From Treponema sp. UBA4267 (GTDB taxonomy: Bacteria > Spirochaetota > Spirochaetia > Treponematales > Treponemataceae), in assembly GCA_002395155.1 (NCBI GenBank), contig DGWD01000042.1, forward strand, positions 62,001 through 126,000: a stretch of DNA of 64,000 bases. Reading direction: 5' to 3'. The notes below the pieces were generated by a model. That model was not told where the DNA came from and ran no database searches. It saw nothing but the letters and a program-made list of their open reading frames with translations. Position 1 is the stretch's first letter, and every line of letters starts with the position of its first letter. A program made the position numbers and the translations under genes. Of this stretch, positions 36,234 to 45,110 are shown in pieces.

Positions 36234-37520
36234 TTATTTCTTCAAGTTAGGATATTTTTCAAGGATAGTTGTATAGAAGTTATTCCATGCAGTATCCAAG
36301 TCAACTTTACCATCATAGTAATCTTTCATAGAGTTCATGATAGTTTCAGTCATACCCTGATCATATTTAGACATATTTGCTTTAGAAATCTTAGCACCAT
36401 TCTTCAAGAAGATTTCGAGTGGGTTCTGATTTCCCAAGAATGCACTCTTGTATCCGTCAGCTGAAAGTTCTTTCATAGCTGCAGCAGAGTTGATACAGTC
36501 ACCTGCATCTACACAGATTTTTTTCAAAGTATCTGTATCACAAGTCAATGTCATCATAACATCTTTGATGATGTCTACGTTGTCAGATCCTGCAGCACCA
36601 CAAATCCAAGTTCCACCCCAAGAGAATCCCTGAGGTCCTTCACAGATTGCCCAGTCACCTTCAGCAGATCCGTCACCATGTGGCATACAGAAATCGAAGA
36701 ACCAACCTACAGCAAAGTAACCAAATACTTTACCATTCTTCATCATTCCCTGTGTTGATTCAGCAGACCAAAGAGATGCCTTGTTGTTGTATCCCTTTTC
36801 TGTATAAGTCTTAGTCTGTTCAATCCATTTAGTAATCTGTGGATCAATTACAATCTTGTTACCTTTAACCCAAGAAGACTTCATGTTATCAGAGAATGCA
36901 CGGAATGCATCATCATATCCAGACAACATAAAGTATCCAGCAGCCTTCATCTTTGCAGCAACTGCATCGAATTTATCCCAGTCAGAAAGCATAGCCTGTA
37001 CTTTTGCTGGATCATCAGTTCCAAGAACCTGTTTAGCATATGAACGGCGGTATACAAATCCACCTGGAGTTGACTGCCAAGAAACACCCTTAAGTTTTCC
37101 TTTAGAGTCAGTCATGATATCTTTTGTATACTGATACTGGTTAGCAACATCCTTCTTCTTAAGACCTACATCCTTCATTACATCGAGAGTGTAAGCTGTG
37201 TCTACATATTTAAGAGCATAGTCAGCTTCAACACAGAAAATATCAACTTTTTCATCATCCTTTGCACTAGCCTGATTCATCAAAGCTTCATCAAGTTTGT
37301 TCTGATAAGCATTATCCTGGTTAGGTGTCTGAATAAAGTTAACCTTTACGCCTTCAAGAAGTTTTGGATTCTTTGAAGCATAGAAATCATTGAAACGTGA
37401 TGGGAATTCATCGTTCCAAACATAAATGTTGAGGACTTTTCCTCCCTTATCCTTAGCAGCGAACATTGAGCTTGCTGCTAATGCCATAAGACATGCACCA
37501 ATAACAATCTTTTTTGTCAT
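36234..37520 (-). CDS. ABC transporter sugar-binding protein (family 1)
   Basis: The 428 aa extracytoplasmic solute-binding protein has a signal peptide (KIVIGACLMALAASSMFAA, cleaved after AxA). It shows the COG1653-type fold: LNIYVWNDEFPSRFN at the start and KVFGYFAVGWFFDF, GDWAICEGPQGFSWGG in the middle. No lipobox Cys is present. The ligand is a sugar or oligosaccharide by family, with proximity to the mannanases 12 kb away only suggestive. The start has AGGAG. It is the first gene of the importer operon. Confidence 0.92.
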   Translation of the reverse strand: MTKKIVIGACLMALAASSMFAAKDKGGKVLNIYVWNDEFPSRFNDFYASKNPKLLEGVKVNFIQTPNQDNAYQNKLDEALMNQASAKDDEKVDIFCVEADYALKYVDTAYTLDVMKDVGLKKKDVANQYQYTKDIMTDSKGKLKGVSWQSTPGGFVYRRSYAKQVLGTDDPAKVQAMLSDWDKFDAVAAKMKAAGYFMLSGYDDAFRAFSDNMKSSWVKGNKIVIDPQITKWIEQTKTYTEKGYNNKASLWSAESTQGMMKNGKVFGYFAVGWFFDFCMPHGDGSAEGDWAICEGPQGFSWGGTWICGAAGSDNVDIIKDVMMTLTCDTDTLKKICVDAGDCINSAAAMKELSADGYKSAFLGNQNPLEIFLKNGAKISKANMSKYDQGMTETIMNSMKDYYDGKVDLDTAWNNFYTTILEKYPNLKK

Positions 37521-37572
37521 TTAGTTTTTCTCCTGTTTTCCTTTTTTAAGAAGGACTTTTTTTATTACAACA

Positions 37573-37647
37573 AATAACCTAAGGTTATTCCCCTACAGTT
37601 ACTACAACGTTGTAGTTTAATAATAATGTATTATTTTTAATTGTCAA
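37573..37647 (-). promoter_or_regulatory. Promoter and palindromic operators of the sugar importer
   Basis: On the minus strand TTGACA (37647-37642), 16 bp spacer, TATTAT (37625-37620). Just downstream is the perfect 16 bp palindrome ACTACAACGTTGTAGT (37601-37616) with the central CG typical of LacI-family operators. A second 17 bp palindrome AATAACCTAAGGTTATT (37573-37589) lies in the leader. The first overlaps the expected transcription start, the usual place for repression. The regulator is not in this window. Confidence 0.7.
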
Positions 37648-37804
37648 CAAAAAAACAAAAAATTTCTTTAAAAATTTGCTCAAAAAGCTTTAAAAATCAT
37701 ATATTGGATTTTCCTTAACTTAATATCTTTCAAAATGTTGAATTACTACTATATGATGCTTCAATTATCTTGCAAGCATAAGTTTTTAATCTTATAATAA
37801 TATT

Positions 37805-38512
37805 GTGGCTAAACTGTTTGTTATTGGTACTCCTATAGGAAATCTTGGCGATATTACCTTTAGAGCGATTGAGACCTTAAAGAATGTAGATTATGTTGCT
37901 GCTGAAGATACTCGTCATACACTTCAGCTCCTTAATCATTTTGAGATTAAGAAACCTTTAATTTCCTGCAGGGCACAAAACGAAAAGTTTGTTAGCGAAA
38001 AAATTGTAAAATTACTTGAAGAAGGTCATGACATTGCTTATGCCAGCGATGCAGGTACTCCTGGAGTTTCTGATCCTGGAGCTGTTCTTGTTGATAATGT
38101 TCGTGATGCCGGCTTTGATGTAGTTCCTATTCCAGGTCCCGCAGCTTTTGCAACTCTTGTAAGTGTAGCTGGAACCGGTGGTAAAACTTTAATTTTCGAA
38201 GGTTTCCTTTCGCCTAAACCAGGCAGAAGAAAAAGTCGCCTTAAAGAATTAATGGAAACAGGAAATGCGATAGTAATTTACGAAAGTCCGTTCAGAATTG
38301 TTAAGCTTTTGACGGATATTGCCGATATTGAAAGTACACGTCGCATCGTTGTTGGACGTGAACTTACAAAACTGCACGAAGAAATTACAAGCGGTACTGC
38401 AGAAGAACTGCTTGCTGATTATTCTTCGAGACAATCCATAAAAGGAGAGTTTGCAGTTTTTATTTCTGGTGTAAAAAATATTAAGATTTCTGATGAATCT
38501 ACCGATAATTAA
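37805..38512 (+). CDS. rsmI: 16S rRNA (cytidine1402-2'-O)-methyltransferase
   Basis: RsmI methylates the ribose of C1402 in the small-subunit decoding centre. The 235 aa SAM enzyme of the tetrapyrrole-methylase fold has the N-terminal FVIGTPIGNLGDITFRA and AAEDTRHT motifs, SDAGTPGVSDPG, and PGPAAF, all family hallmarks. The start is GTG at 37805, with no ATG nearby. It precedes the FlgM-like gene by 21 bases. Confidence 0.95.
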   Translation: MAKLFVIGTPIGNLGDITFRAIETLKNVDYVAAEDTRHTLQLLNHFEIKKPLISCRAQNEKFVSEKIVKLLEEGHDIAYASDAGTPGVSDPGAVLVDNVRDAGFDVVPIPGPAAFATLVSVAGTGGKTLIFEGFLSPKPGRRKSRLKELMETGNAIVIYESPFRIVKLLTDIADIESTRRIVVGRELTKLHEEITSGTAEELLADYSSRQSIKGEFAVFISGVKNIKISDESTDN

Positions 38513-38533
38513 AAGGTAGAGGGGTAGGACGTT

Positions 38534-38821
38534 ATGATGATAAATAGTGTAAACAATGTAACTCAGGTGAACAATGTTCAGAATCTCCGCAAATCTGAAG
38601 GAGCTGCTAAAGTAAGTCGTGACGCAGATTCAATTAGCGTATCTGCAGAAGCAAAAGAAATGGCAGAAGTTTACTACATGGAAAAGGTAGCAAATGAAAC
38701 TCCAGACGTAAGAGCTGACCGTGTTGCAGAAGTAAAAGAAAAGCTCAAGGATCCAAACTACCTTAACAATGCTGTAATCAATTCAGCTGCAGATAGATTT
38801 TTGTCTGCTCTTGGTCTTTAA
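38534..38821 (+). CDS. flgM: FlgM-like anti-sigma-28 factor
   Basis: The 95 aa protein matches the FlgM layout: a low-complexity N-terminus with SVNNVTQVNNVQ, then SISVSAEAKEMAEVYYM, then VRADRVAEVKEKLKDPNYLN, the sigma-binding C-terminal helices of the family. FlgM holds sigma-28 inactive until the flagellar hook is complete. Its presence fits the sigma-28-like promoter at 8464. Either ATG at 38534 or 38537 could be used. Confidence 0.82.
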   Translation: MMINSVNNVTQVNNVQNLRKSEGAAKVSRDADSISVSAEAKEMAEVYYMEKVANETPDVRADRVAEVKEKLKDPNYLNNAVINSAADRFLSALGL

Positions 38822-38846
38822 TAGAGTATAACTTTTAAGACTCAAA

Positions 38847-38881
38847 AAGGCGGAATTTATTTAAATTCCGTCTTTTTTTTT
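38847..38881 (+). terminator. Rho-independent terminator of rsmI-flgM
   Basis: CGGAATTT (38851-38858) / AAATTCCG (38863-38870) followed by TCTTTTTTTTT. Confidence 0.88.
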
Positions 38882-38930
38882 GTAATCAAATACTTGTAAT
38901 TTAAAAAATTCTACATCAGGAGTAAAACTC

Positions 38931-40079
38931 ATGTCAGATTTTATTTTTAGAATTAATCCTAATATTGTTTTAGGTCCATATACAATCAGTAGACTTGGGC
39001 AGCAAGTTAAGGAATGGGGTACCAGATTTATGGTTATTATGGACCCTTTCTTAAATGAGGCTAAGCTTTCTGAAAAAATAATGCAGTCTTTAATTGACCG
39101 TAAGGTTGAGAGCTTTGTTTTTGCAGAACTTACCGAAGGTACTTCTACAAAAACTATTGAAAGAGCTCTAGCCCTTGCAAAAGAAGGTCATGTTCACGGA
39201 ATTATTGCAATTGGTGGAGCAAAGGCTTTACATGTTGGTAGAATTGTTGCCGCTCTTTACAATGAAGTACACGATTTTTATGTATTTGCTGATGGAGCTA
39301 TTCCTTCTACAAATCCACTTCCTTGTATCTGTATTCCAACAACTTTCAGAGCCCCTTTAACATTTACACCTTTTGTTCCTGTTACAGATGCAAGAAATCA
39401 TCAGCTTAAGTTTATGAAAATTCAAAATTCTGTAACAAAACTAGTTCTCATAGATCCAAATCTAATGCTTACTTTGACAGAAAACCAAAAAGCTACTCTC
39501 TCCATAGAAATTATTGGTATGGCAATTGAAGCTTATCTTTCTCAAAAAGCCAATTTCTTTAGCGATATGTTTGTTGAAAAAGGACTTGAAATAATGTCTT
39601 ATGCCTTAGATGGTTCTCCATCTTTAGAAATTACAACTCCAGAAGAAGTCCTTATGGCTCAGGCTGGAATTATGATTTCTATGGCCTCTTCATCATCATC
39701 CTTAGGTATGGGATCACTTTTAGCCCTTAGTATTTATTCTCGTTATCACAAGAGTAAATCTTTGGTAGCATCTGTACTTTTGCCTTACGCTCTTGAAGAT
39801 ACATGTAAATATAAAATTGCTCGTATTGAAAAACTTGCTCATATTATTCGTGCCTGTCCCGAAGATGTTACTGGAGAAGATGCAGGTAAAGCTTTTGTTG
39901 AATATATTAGACAAAAAATTGCTATGGCAAATCTTCCTACTCGCTTAAAGGATTTAAATCTTACTATTGAACAACTTTCTCTTTCTGTAGAAGATGTTGG
40001 TCAAATAGACTTAATCAACAATCTACCTAAGAGTATGACTACTGATGATTTATTTGATTTTGTAAAGCTGGCCTACTAA
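38931..40079 (+). CDS. Iron-alcohol-dehydrogenase-like protein lacking metal ligands
   Basis: The 382 aa protein has the two-domain fold of group III Fe-alcohol dehydrogenases, but hallmark residues are changed. The nucleotide loop GGGSxxD reads GGAKALH (95-101), PTTxGTGSE reads IPTTFRAPLTF, and the metal Asp/His pair before AIEAY are Glu193 and Met197. The HAMAH motif region reads GMGSLLALS, and only one His (273) remains of the PHG motif. It is probably not a dehydrogenase and may be a structural or regulatory pseudoenzyme. It is followed two bases later by an RNA methyltransferase gene. The ligand mapping is by eye. Confidence 0.75.
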   Translation: MSDFIFRINPNIVLGPYTISRLGQQVKEWGTRFMVIMDPFLNEAKLSEKIMQSLIDRKVESFVFAELTEGTSTKTIERALALAKEGHVHGIIAIGGAKALHVGRIVAALYNEVHDFYVFADGAIPSTNPLPCICIPTTFRAPLTFTPFVPVTDARNHQLKFMKIQNSVTKLVLIDPNLMLTLTENQKATLSIEIIGMAIEAYLSQKANFFSDMFVEKGLEIMSYALDGSPSLEITTPEEVLMAQAGIMISMASSSSSLGMGSLLALSIYSRYHKSKSLVASVLLPYALEDTCKYKIARIEKLAHIIRACPEDVTGEDAGKAFVEYIRQKIAMANLPTRLKDLNLTIEQLSLSVEDVGQIDLINNLPKSMTTDDLFDFVKLAY

Positions 40080-40081
40080 AT

Positions 40082-40912
40082 ATGATTGAACCTGGAAAAT
40101 TATGGCAACTTGAAGGCGGTCAAATGCGCCGCAAACTGGCATTAACCTTTGGTGCACTAGAAAGAGATATTCAAGGCATTGCAGAAAAAGGAACCGAATA
40201 CTCTTTTAAAAACCTTCCAAGAAGTGAATATATTAAGCAGGTTTCTCAAGTTCTGCTAAAAGACCCAAAGCTTTCTAAAGAATCTGCAGATCAGATTAAA
40301 AAACTTCTATCCGAACAACCAATTAACGAATTAAGATTATGTAATTTTGCCCGTAATGAATTATTGGGGATTATTGGAACTTTCCCTGCAGAATGGGATT
40401 TGGTTATTGCTCCACATGTTCAAAAAACTGACGAAAATGGTCTTGTAAAAGAAAGAGAATTTTTTCCAGGCCTATGTGTTTATGCCGAAGATATACGATC
40501 CCCTTTTAATATTGGTTCAATTTTCCGCTCTGCAGAAGCAATGGGAGCTGATAAAGTTTACATTTCTCCTCATTGTATTGATCCTGAACAACCAAGAGCA
40601 ATTCGTTCTGGAATGGGATGTATCGAAACAATGGGGTGGGAACGACTTAGCCTAGATCAGTTACCAGCAGATTTGCCTATTTTTACCTTAGAAACTGGCG
40701 GAACCAACATAAATGAATTTAAATTTCCAGATAAAGGGATTTGTATAATTGGCTCCGAAGAATTAGGAGTTAGTCCAGAAGCCTTAGCTAAAGCAACCTA
40801 TGGCCGTGTAACTATTCCTATGAAAGGACTAAAAGCATCATTAAATGTAGGCGTAGCTTTTGGTATTTTAATGCAAAAATGGGTAGAGGCACTTTCTACG
40901 AAAAAAAATTAA
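40082..40912 (+). CDS. TrmH/SpoU-family RNA 2'-O-methyltransferase
   Basis: The 276 aa protein has a helical N-terminal part (about 1-125) and a SPOUT knot domain. The three SpoU motifs are EDIRSPFNIGSIFRSAEAMG, IIGSEELGVSPE and TIPMKGLKASLNVGVAFGIL. The target RNA (tRNA or rRNA) cannot be told. The start follows the preceding gene after two bases, and the stop overlaps the stop of the convergent HDOD-GHKL gene by four bases. Confidence 0.9.
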   Translation: MIEPGKLWQLEGGQMRRKLALTFGALERDIQGIAEKGTEYSFKNLPRSEYIKQVSQVLLKDPKLSKESADQIKKLLSEQPINELRLCNFARNELLGIIGTFPAEWDLVIAPHVQKTDENGLVKEREFFPGLCVYAEDIRSPFNIGSIFRSAEAMGADKVYISPHCIDPEQPRAIRSGMGCIETMGWERLSLDQLPADLPIFTLETGGTNINEFKFPDKGICIIGSEELGVSPEALAKATYGRVTIPMKGLKASLNVGVAFGILMQKWVEALSTKKN

Positions 40913-42462
40913 AGAGCTGATTCTAATTTATTTATTACAGCCTTAAACTGCTTTTCGTCTGTAATTTTATATCGAGCTAAAATGTCTTTATCAAGCTGAT
41001 AAAAATCCAATTTTCCTTCTTCGTAATAGCACATCATTTCTGCAAGATATAAAATACTTACAATTGGCTTTTCTTCTTCATTTAATAGATGAAGGGTATT
41101 CCAAGTAGAAAGTTTCCAAGCTTCTTCTTCTGAAAAACCAAATTTTCTAAAATATACAAGGGTCAAATAGTTACTTGCATTACCTAATCTGAAAATATCA
41201 AGAATTTTTTGTGACTTACCTTCATACTGATCACTCAATTCCTTTATATATGACTTCTGTTCTTCACTTGCGGTAGATAGTAATACTCGACCAAAATTAT
41301 TCATTAATCCGGCAAGGAAGAAATATTCTTCACCATCTTCTACATCTATATCAGAGCTATTTTTGTATAAATTATAAGCAAAGAAAGCAACTTTATATGC
41401 ATGTCCCCAAAGTTTTTCTTTTTCAGGAGTCATATCCATAAAATCACAAGATGGATTACTGTCAGAATAAATAAACTTCAATTCATCATCAGAAATCATA
41501 TTTAATGCCTTTGAAAGATTAAAGCAATTTTTATCCTTTTCGCGAGCATATTTTAAAAGAAGAAGAGAAAGTGTTACATCCTTACGAATAAAACCAAGTA
41601 AGGAATTCTTATCGATGGAATTATTAGATGATGAAGAAACAAGGGCGTTCACTTTTTCAAAATTCTGTTTAATTACAGGAATCTTGTTTTGTAAATTGGC
41701 ATATTCATAAGAAATAATTTCTACACCAGCGAAAATTGTCTTATCGCAAGGTAAAATCATTTCAGTAATTGTTTCTGTATCGGTTGAATATATTCTGAAG
41801 TTATTTTTAGAAAGACCAACTTTTTCCAACATCAATATGATGATGATAATACCTAAACCAGCGCCTTCTGACTGATCAAGAACATTTGCAACAACATCTT
41901 CCATTCTATGATACTGTTGGGCAGCTTCAAGTTTATTTTTAATTCTTTCCTCTTCGAACTTAGTAAGAACACAATTATTTTTAATTTCAATAATTATCTG
42001 GTCAACCTTAAGATGCATTTTAAGCTTAACATAAAGACCTTCTTTTTTTTGTATTTCAAGATAATGGTCTATAGCTTCAAAGGTATCCTGCTTAAAATTT
42101 TCCATACCTTTTGCATAATCATCAGGGTCATTTATGTCTAATCCCTTTTCCTTAAAGTAGACTCGTTTTGTATTTGCTTTTTTGGAATTAGTAAGAAGTT
42201 CACCAAGACAGAAATTGAGGTATTCTTTTAAATGTTCATGATGACAGGCATCTAAAAATTGATCCACAATACCACGGAAATATGCTTCCATATTTCTTGA
42301 AAGAGTATAAGAAGTCACTTCAATTGGTAATTGAAGCATTATAGAATTGAAGACCTTCTGCTTTTCAATTTCGTTAAGATGCTGATCTAATTCAGTCATA
42401 TCATATAATTTTATATTATTAATACTCATTTGTAAAAATTTTTTTTCCATTGACATCAACAT
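40909..42462 (-). CDS. GHKL ATPase domain fused to HDOD domain
   Basis: The 517 aa cytoplasmic protein has two halves. The N-terminal half (about 60-245) is a GHKL-type ATP-binding domain with ELLTNSKKANTKR and DQSEGAGLGIIIIILMLEK, a paralogue of the stand-alone protein at 15978. The C-terminal half (about 265-515) is an HDOD domain, with LLGFIRKDVTLSLLLLKYAR and FFLAGLMNNFGRVLL; HDOD proteins often link to chemotaxis or second-messenger signalling. Starts at 42462, 42456, 42450 or 42429 are possible, and only 23 bases separate the first from the divergent gene. The combination is unfamiliar to me. Confidence 0.8.
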   Translation of the reverse strand: MLMSMEKKFLQMSINNIKLYDMTELDQHLNEIEKQKVFNSIMLQLPIEVTSYTLSRNMEAYFRGIVDQFLDACHHEHLKEYLNFCLGELLTNSKKANTKRVYFKEKGLDINDPDDYAKGMENFKQDTFEAIDHYLEIQKKEGLYVKLKMHLKVDQIIIEIKNNCVLTKFEEERIKNKLEAAQQYHRMEDVVANVLDQSEGAGLGIIIIILMLEKVGLSKNNFRIYSTDTETITEMILPCDKTIFAGVEIISYEYANLQNKIPVIKQNFEKVNALVSSSSNNSIDKNSLLGFIRKDVTLSLLLLKYAREKDKNCFNLSKALNMISDDELKFIYSDSNPSCDFMDMTPEKEKLWGHAYKVAFFAYNLYKNSSDIDVEDGEEYFFLAGLMNNFGRVLLSTASEEQKSYIKELSDQYEGKSQKILDIFRLGNASNYLTLVYFRKFGFSEEEAWKLSTWNTLHLLNEEEKPIVSILYLAEMMCYYEEGKLDFYQLDKDILARYKITDEKQFKAVINKLESAL

Positions 42463-42485
42463 TTTCTAACGTTTATAGTTAACTT

Positions 42486-43643
42486 ATGAGCAAAAAACTT
42501 AATCCAGACGATATTATAAGATGTATTTCAGCTTTAATAGCAAGAAATAAATTATGGGCCGGAAAAGATGTTCAGTGTTACTACATCACAAATAAAACTG
42601 CCGGTTGTTTTACAAACGCAAAAAAATCTAACCATTATAAAAAAATTTTTAATATTGCAGAAACAGAGGCCTTAAATTTTCCAGCCTGTACAAAATCAAT
42701 TTCAAGTAAACTCTTTACCACTGAATATGCAGGCCACGGAAAAGACCTTGCAAATGCCGTTCTGGCCGAATTAATAGCAACTTACCAGCCAGGAAATGAA
42801 TGTATAATTATTGCCGCAGGAGGAGATGGTACTTCTCTGGAAGTTCAGACTTCTCTTTATCTTGCTGCTCAAAGCCAGCCTAAAAAACGCGATATGATTA
42901 TGAATCACATTACACTTTTACGTTTGCCTTTAGGAACTGGAAACGACGGTACAGATGGCCATTCTGTGGAAGAAACTATAGAACTTTTAAAAGGACCAAT
43001 AGTTTTCCAAAACGCACGTGCCCTCAAAATCTACCCTGAAGGAAAACATACACAAGAAGATTTGGCTCGTATTAAAAAAGACCCTAAAAAATATAACAAC
43101 TTAAACTACGATGCTCCTTGGTATTGTTTTAATATTGTAAGTTTGGGTTTAGACGCATATGTAGTTTATATGACAAATACCGTAAAACAAAAACTTCCTG
43201 GAAATTTTTACCACCTTTGCGTTCCTTTAAGTGGAGTTGTTTATGATAAAGATTTTCCAACAGGCAATGCCACAATTGAATTTTTTAATGATAAGGGACA
43301 AAAAACTGAAGAAGTTTCCACACCAATTACCCTTGTAGCAATTGGTGCTTCTGGTTATAGAGTTTATGGGGGAGGTCATAAGGTTCTTCCTAATGAACAC
43401 AATGTATGTGTTACCCCAAAGGTAAGCCTACCTCGTTTAATCCGTGATAATCATAAATTTGTTGATGGTTCTTTTGTTGGAACTGACTTAGCAAGTTTAC
43501 ACACTGCAGATAAAGTAAAAATTTCTTATGACAAGGCTATTCTTTTGCAAGCTGATGGTGAAGTTGCCATGCTATGCAAGGAAGACTTTCCTCTCGTTGT
43601 AGAAAAGACAGAACCTTGCATTAGAATTATTACAAAAGCATAA
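42486..43643 (+). CDS. Diacylglycerol/lipid-kinase-like protein
   Basis: The 385 aa protein has the DAGK catalytic-domain signature IIIAAGGDGTSLEVQ near residue 110 and LRLPLGTGNDGTDG near 155, followed by a beta-rich second domain. Members phosphorylate diacylglycerol, ceramide or sphingoid lipids, and related folds include NAD kinase. The GGDGT and GTGND loops are intact. No membrane segment is seen. It diverges from the HDOD gene and converges with trkH. Confidence 0.82.
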   Translation: MSKKLNPDDIIRCISALIARNKLWAGKDVQCYYITNKTAGCFTNAKKSNHYKKIFNIAETEALNFPACTKSISSKLFTTEYAGHGKDLANAVLAELIATYQPGNECIIIAAGGDGTSLEVQTSLYLAAQSQPKKRDMIMNHITLLRLPLGTGNDGTDGHSVEETIELLKGPIVFQNARALKIYPEGKHTQEDLARIKKDPKKYNNLNYDAPWYCFNIVSLGLDAYVVYMTNTVKQKLPGNFYHLCVPLSGVVYDKDFPTGNATIEFFNDKGQKTEEVSTPITLVAIGASGYRVYGGGHKVLPNEHNVCVTPKVSLPRLIRDNHKFVDGSFVGTDLASLHTADKVKISYDKAILLQADGEVAMLCKEDFPLVVEKTEPCIRIITKA

Positions 43644-43664
43644 AACTTAGCTGGAAGGATTTTT

Positions 43665-45110
43665 TTATTTCTTCCAGTAACATGGCAAGAAGAAGATAAT
43701 CATTGTGTAAAGTTCAAGACGGCCTGCTAGCATTGCAAAGCAGTACCAGAGTTTTACAAAACCTGGCAGGAATCCATAGTTACAAGATGGTCCTAAAAGA
43801 TTATATCCTGGACCTACGTTTCCAACCATTGAAAGAGCTCCTGTTAAAGAAGAATACAAATCAAGCTTTCCAAGACAACCAACCATAGTGGTGATGAAGA
43901 CCAGAATCATGTAAACCGTCATAAAGGCTGCTACATTAAAAACAATATCTTTACGTCCAGGTTTATTATTCAAACGGATAGAAAAAACTCCATGTGGATG
44001 AAGCATTCTTTTTGTTTCGTTGCTAACCTGTTTTCCAAGAATAATCCAGCGAACAACCTTTACACCACCCGATGTTGACCCCGAAGAACCTCCAATAAAA
44101 AATAGAAGGAAGAGAAGGAATTGGGTTATAGCTGGCCACTCCATAAAATCGGCAGTGGCAAAACCAGTTGTAGAAATTAATGAAACAACCTGGAAGCTTG
44201 AATATCTTAAGGCTTTGGCAAAGCTTCCATAAGTTCCTAGAAGAGAAAGTGTAACTGCAAGGATAAAGAATACAACAATTAAAATATAAGCTTTAAACTC
44301 AGAATTATCTTTTATTTCACGAAAATCACCGCTGATTAGATAGAAGTAAAGGCTAAAGTTGATTCCGGCAAGGAACATAAAAACTGTTGTAATTATATCA
44401 ACTGCAACAGAATTATAGGCTCCTATTGAAGCAGAGCGGGTAGAAAATCCTCCGGTACCCAAAGTTGCAAATGCATGCGAGAGGGCATCTATAAAATCCA
44501 TTCCGGCTATTTTTAGGGCAAGAGCTTCTATAAGCGTAAGTCCTGTATAAATAATCCAGAGAACTTTCGCTGTTGTTGTGATTCTAGCTGTAACTTTTCC
44601 TTTTTCTGGACCAGTTGTTTCTGCCTTAATAAGTTGAAATCCTCCAACTCCAAGAAGAGGAAGTAAAGCAACAGTAAGAGTTACAATTCCCATACCACCA
44701 AGCCAATGTGTAAGACAACGCCACATATTAATAGAACGAGGCAAGCAATCAACATCTGAAAGGATTGTAGAACCGGTAGTTGTAAAACCACTTACACTTT
44801 CAAAGAAGGCATCGATATAAGAGTTGAAATATCCGGAAAAATACAGGGGGACAGACCCCATAAGACTGGCAATAATCCAAACCGTTGCAACAATAAAGAA
44901 GGTCTGTCTGATTGTCATGTTATATTTTAATTTTCGTGTTGTGATATTAATTATAGTAACAAGGAGGAAACTTATAAGCATTGGAATTACAAAACCTGGT
45001 AAAACCTGATATTCACCACAATAAAGAGCAACTCCAATAGGAATAGAGAAAGTCACACCAACAATTGCACTAAGAATCGAAGCTATTTTTATAAAGAATA
45101 AAAAAAACAT
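43665..45110 (-). CDS. trkH: Trk-type potassium transporter, membrane subunit
   Basis: The 481 aa pore protein has four repeated selectivity-filter loops, including SVSGFTTTGSTIL, LGTGGFSTR, STTGFATADF and VGNVGPGYN, each around a Gly that lines the filter. About ten hydrophobic helices are seen. The start overlaps the trkA stop by one base. One copy of the dispersed palindromic motif lies inside it (44847-44859), encoding part of SLMGSVPLYF. Confidence 0.93.
   Translation of the reverse strand: MFFLFFIKIASILSAIVGVTFSIPIGVALYCGEYQVLPGFVIPMLISFLLVTIINITTRKLKYNMTIRQTFFIVATVWIIASLMGSVPLYFSGYFNSYIDAFFESVSGFTTTGSTILSDVDCLPRSINMWRCLTHWLGGMGIVTLTVALLPLLGVGGFQLIKAETTGPEKGKVTARITTTAKVLWIIYTGLTLIEALALKIAGMDFIDALSHAFATLGTGGFSTRSASIGAYNSVAVDIITTVFMFLAGINFSLYFYLISGDFREIKDNSEFKAYILIVVFFILAVTLSLLGTYGSFAKALRYSSFQVVSLISTTGFATADFMEWPAITQFLLFLLFFIGGSSGSTSGGVKVVRWIILGKQVSNETKRMLHPHGVFSIRLNNKPGRKDIVFNVAAFMTVYMILVFITTMVGCLGKLDLYSSLTGALSMVGNVGPGYNLLGPSCNYGFLPGFVKLWYCFAMLAGRLELYTMIIFFLPCYWKK
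44847..44859. repeat. Dispersed palindromic motif in trkH
   Basis: GGGGACAGACCCC, as in tolC and iorA, inside a membrane-segment codon run. Confidence 0.65.

Noticed and set aside
38931..40079. Functional iron-dependent alcohol dehydrogenase
   Set aside because: The nucleotide-loop and most metal-ligand positions appear substituted.
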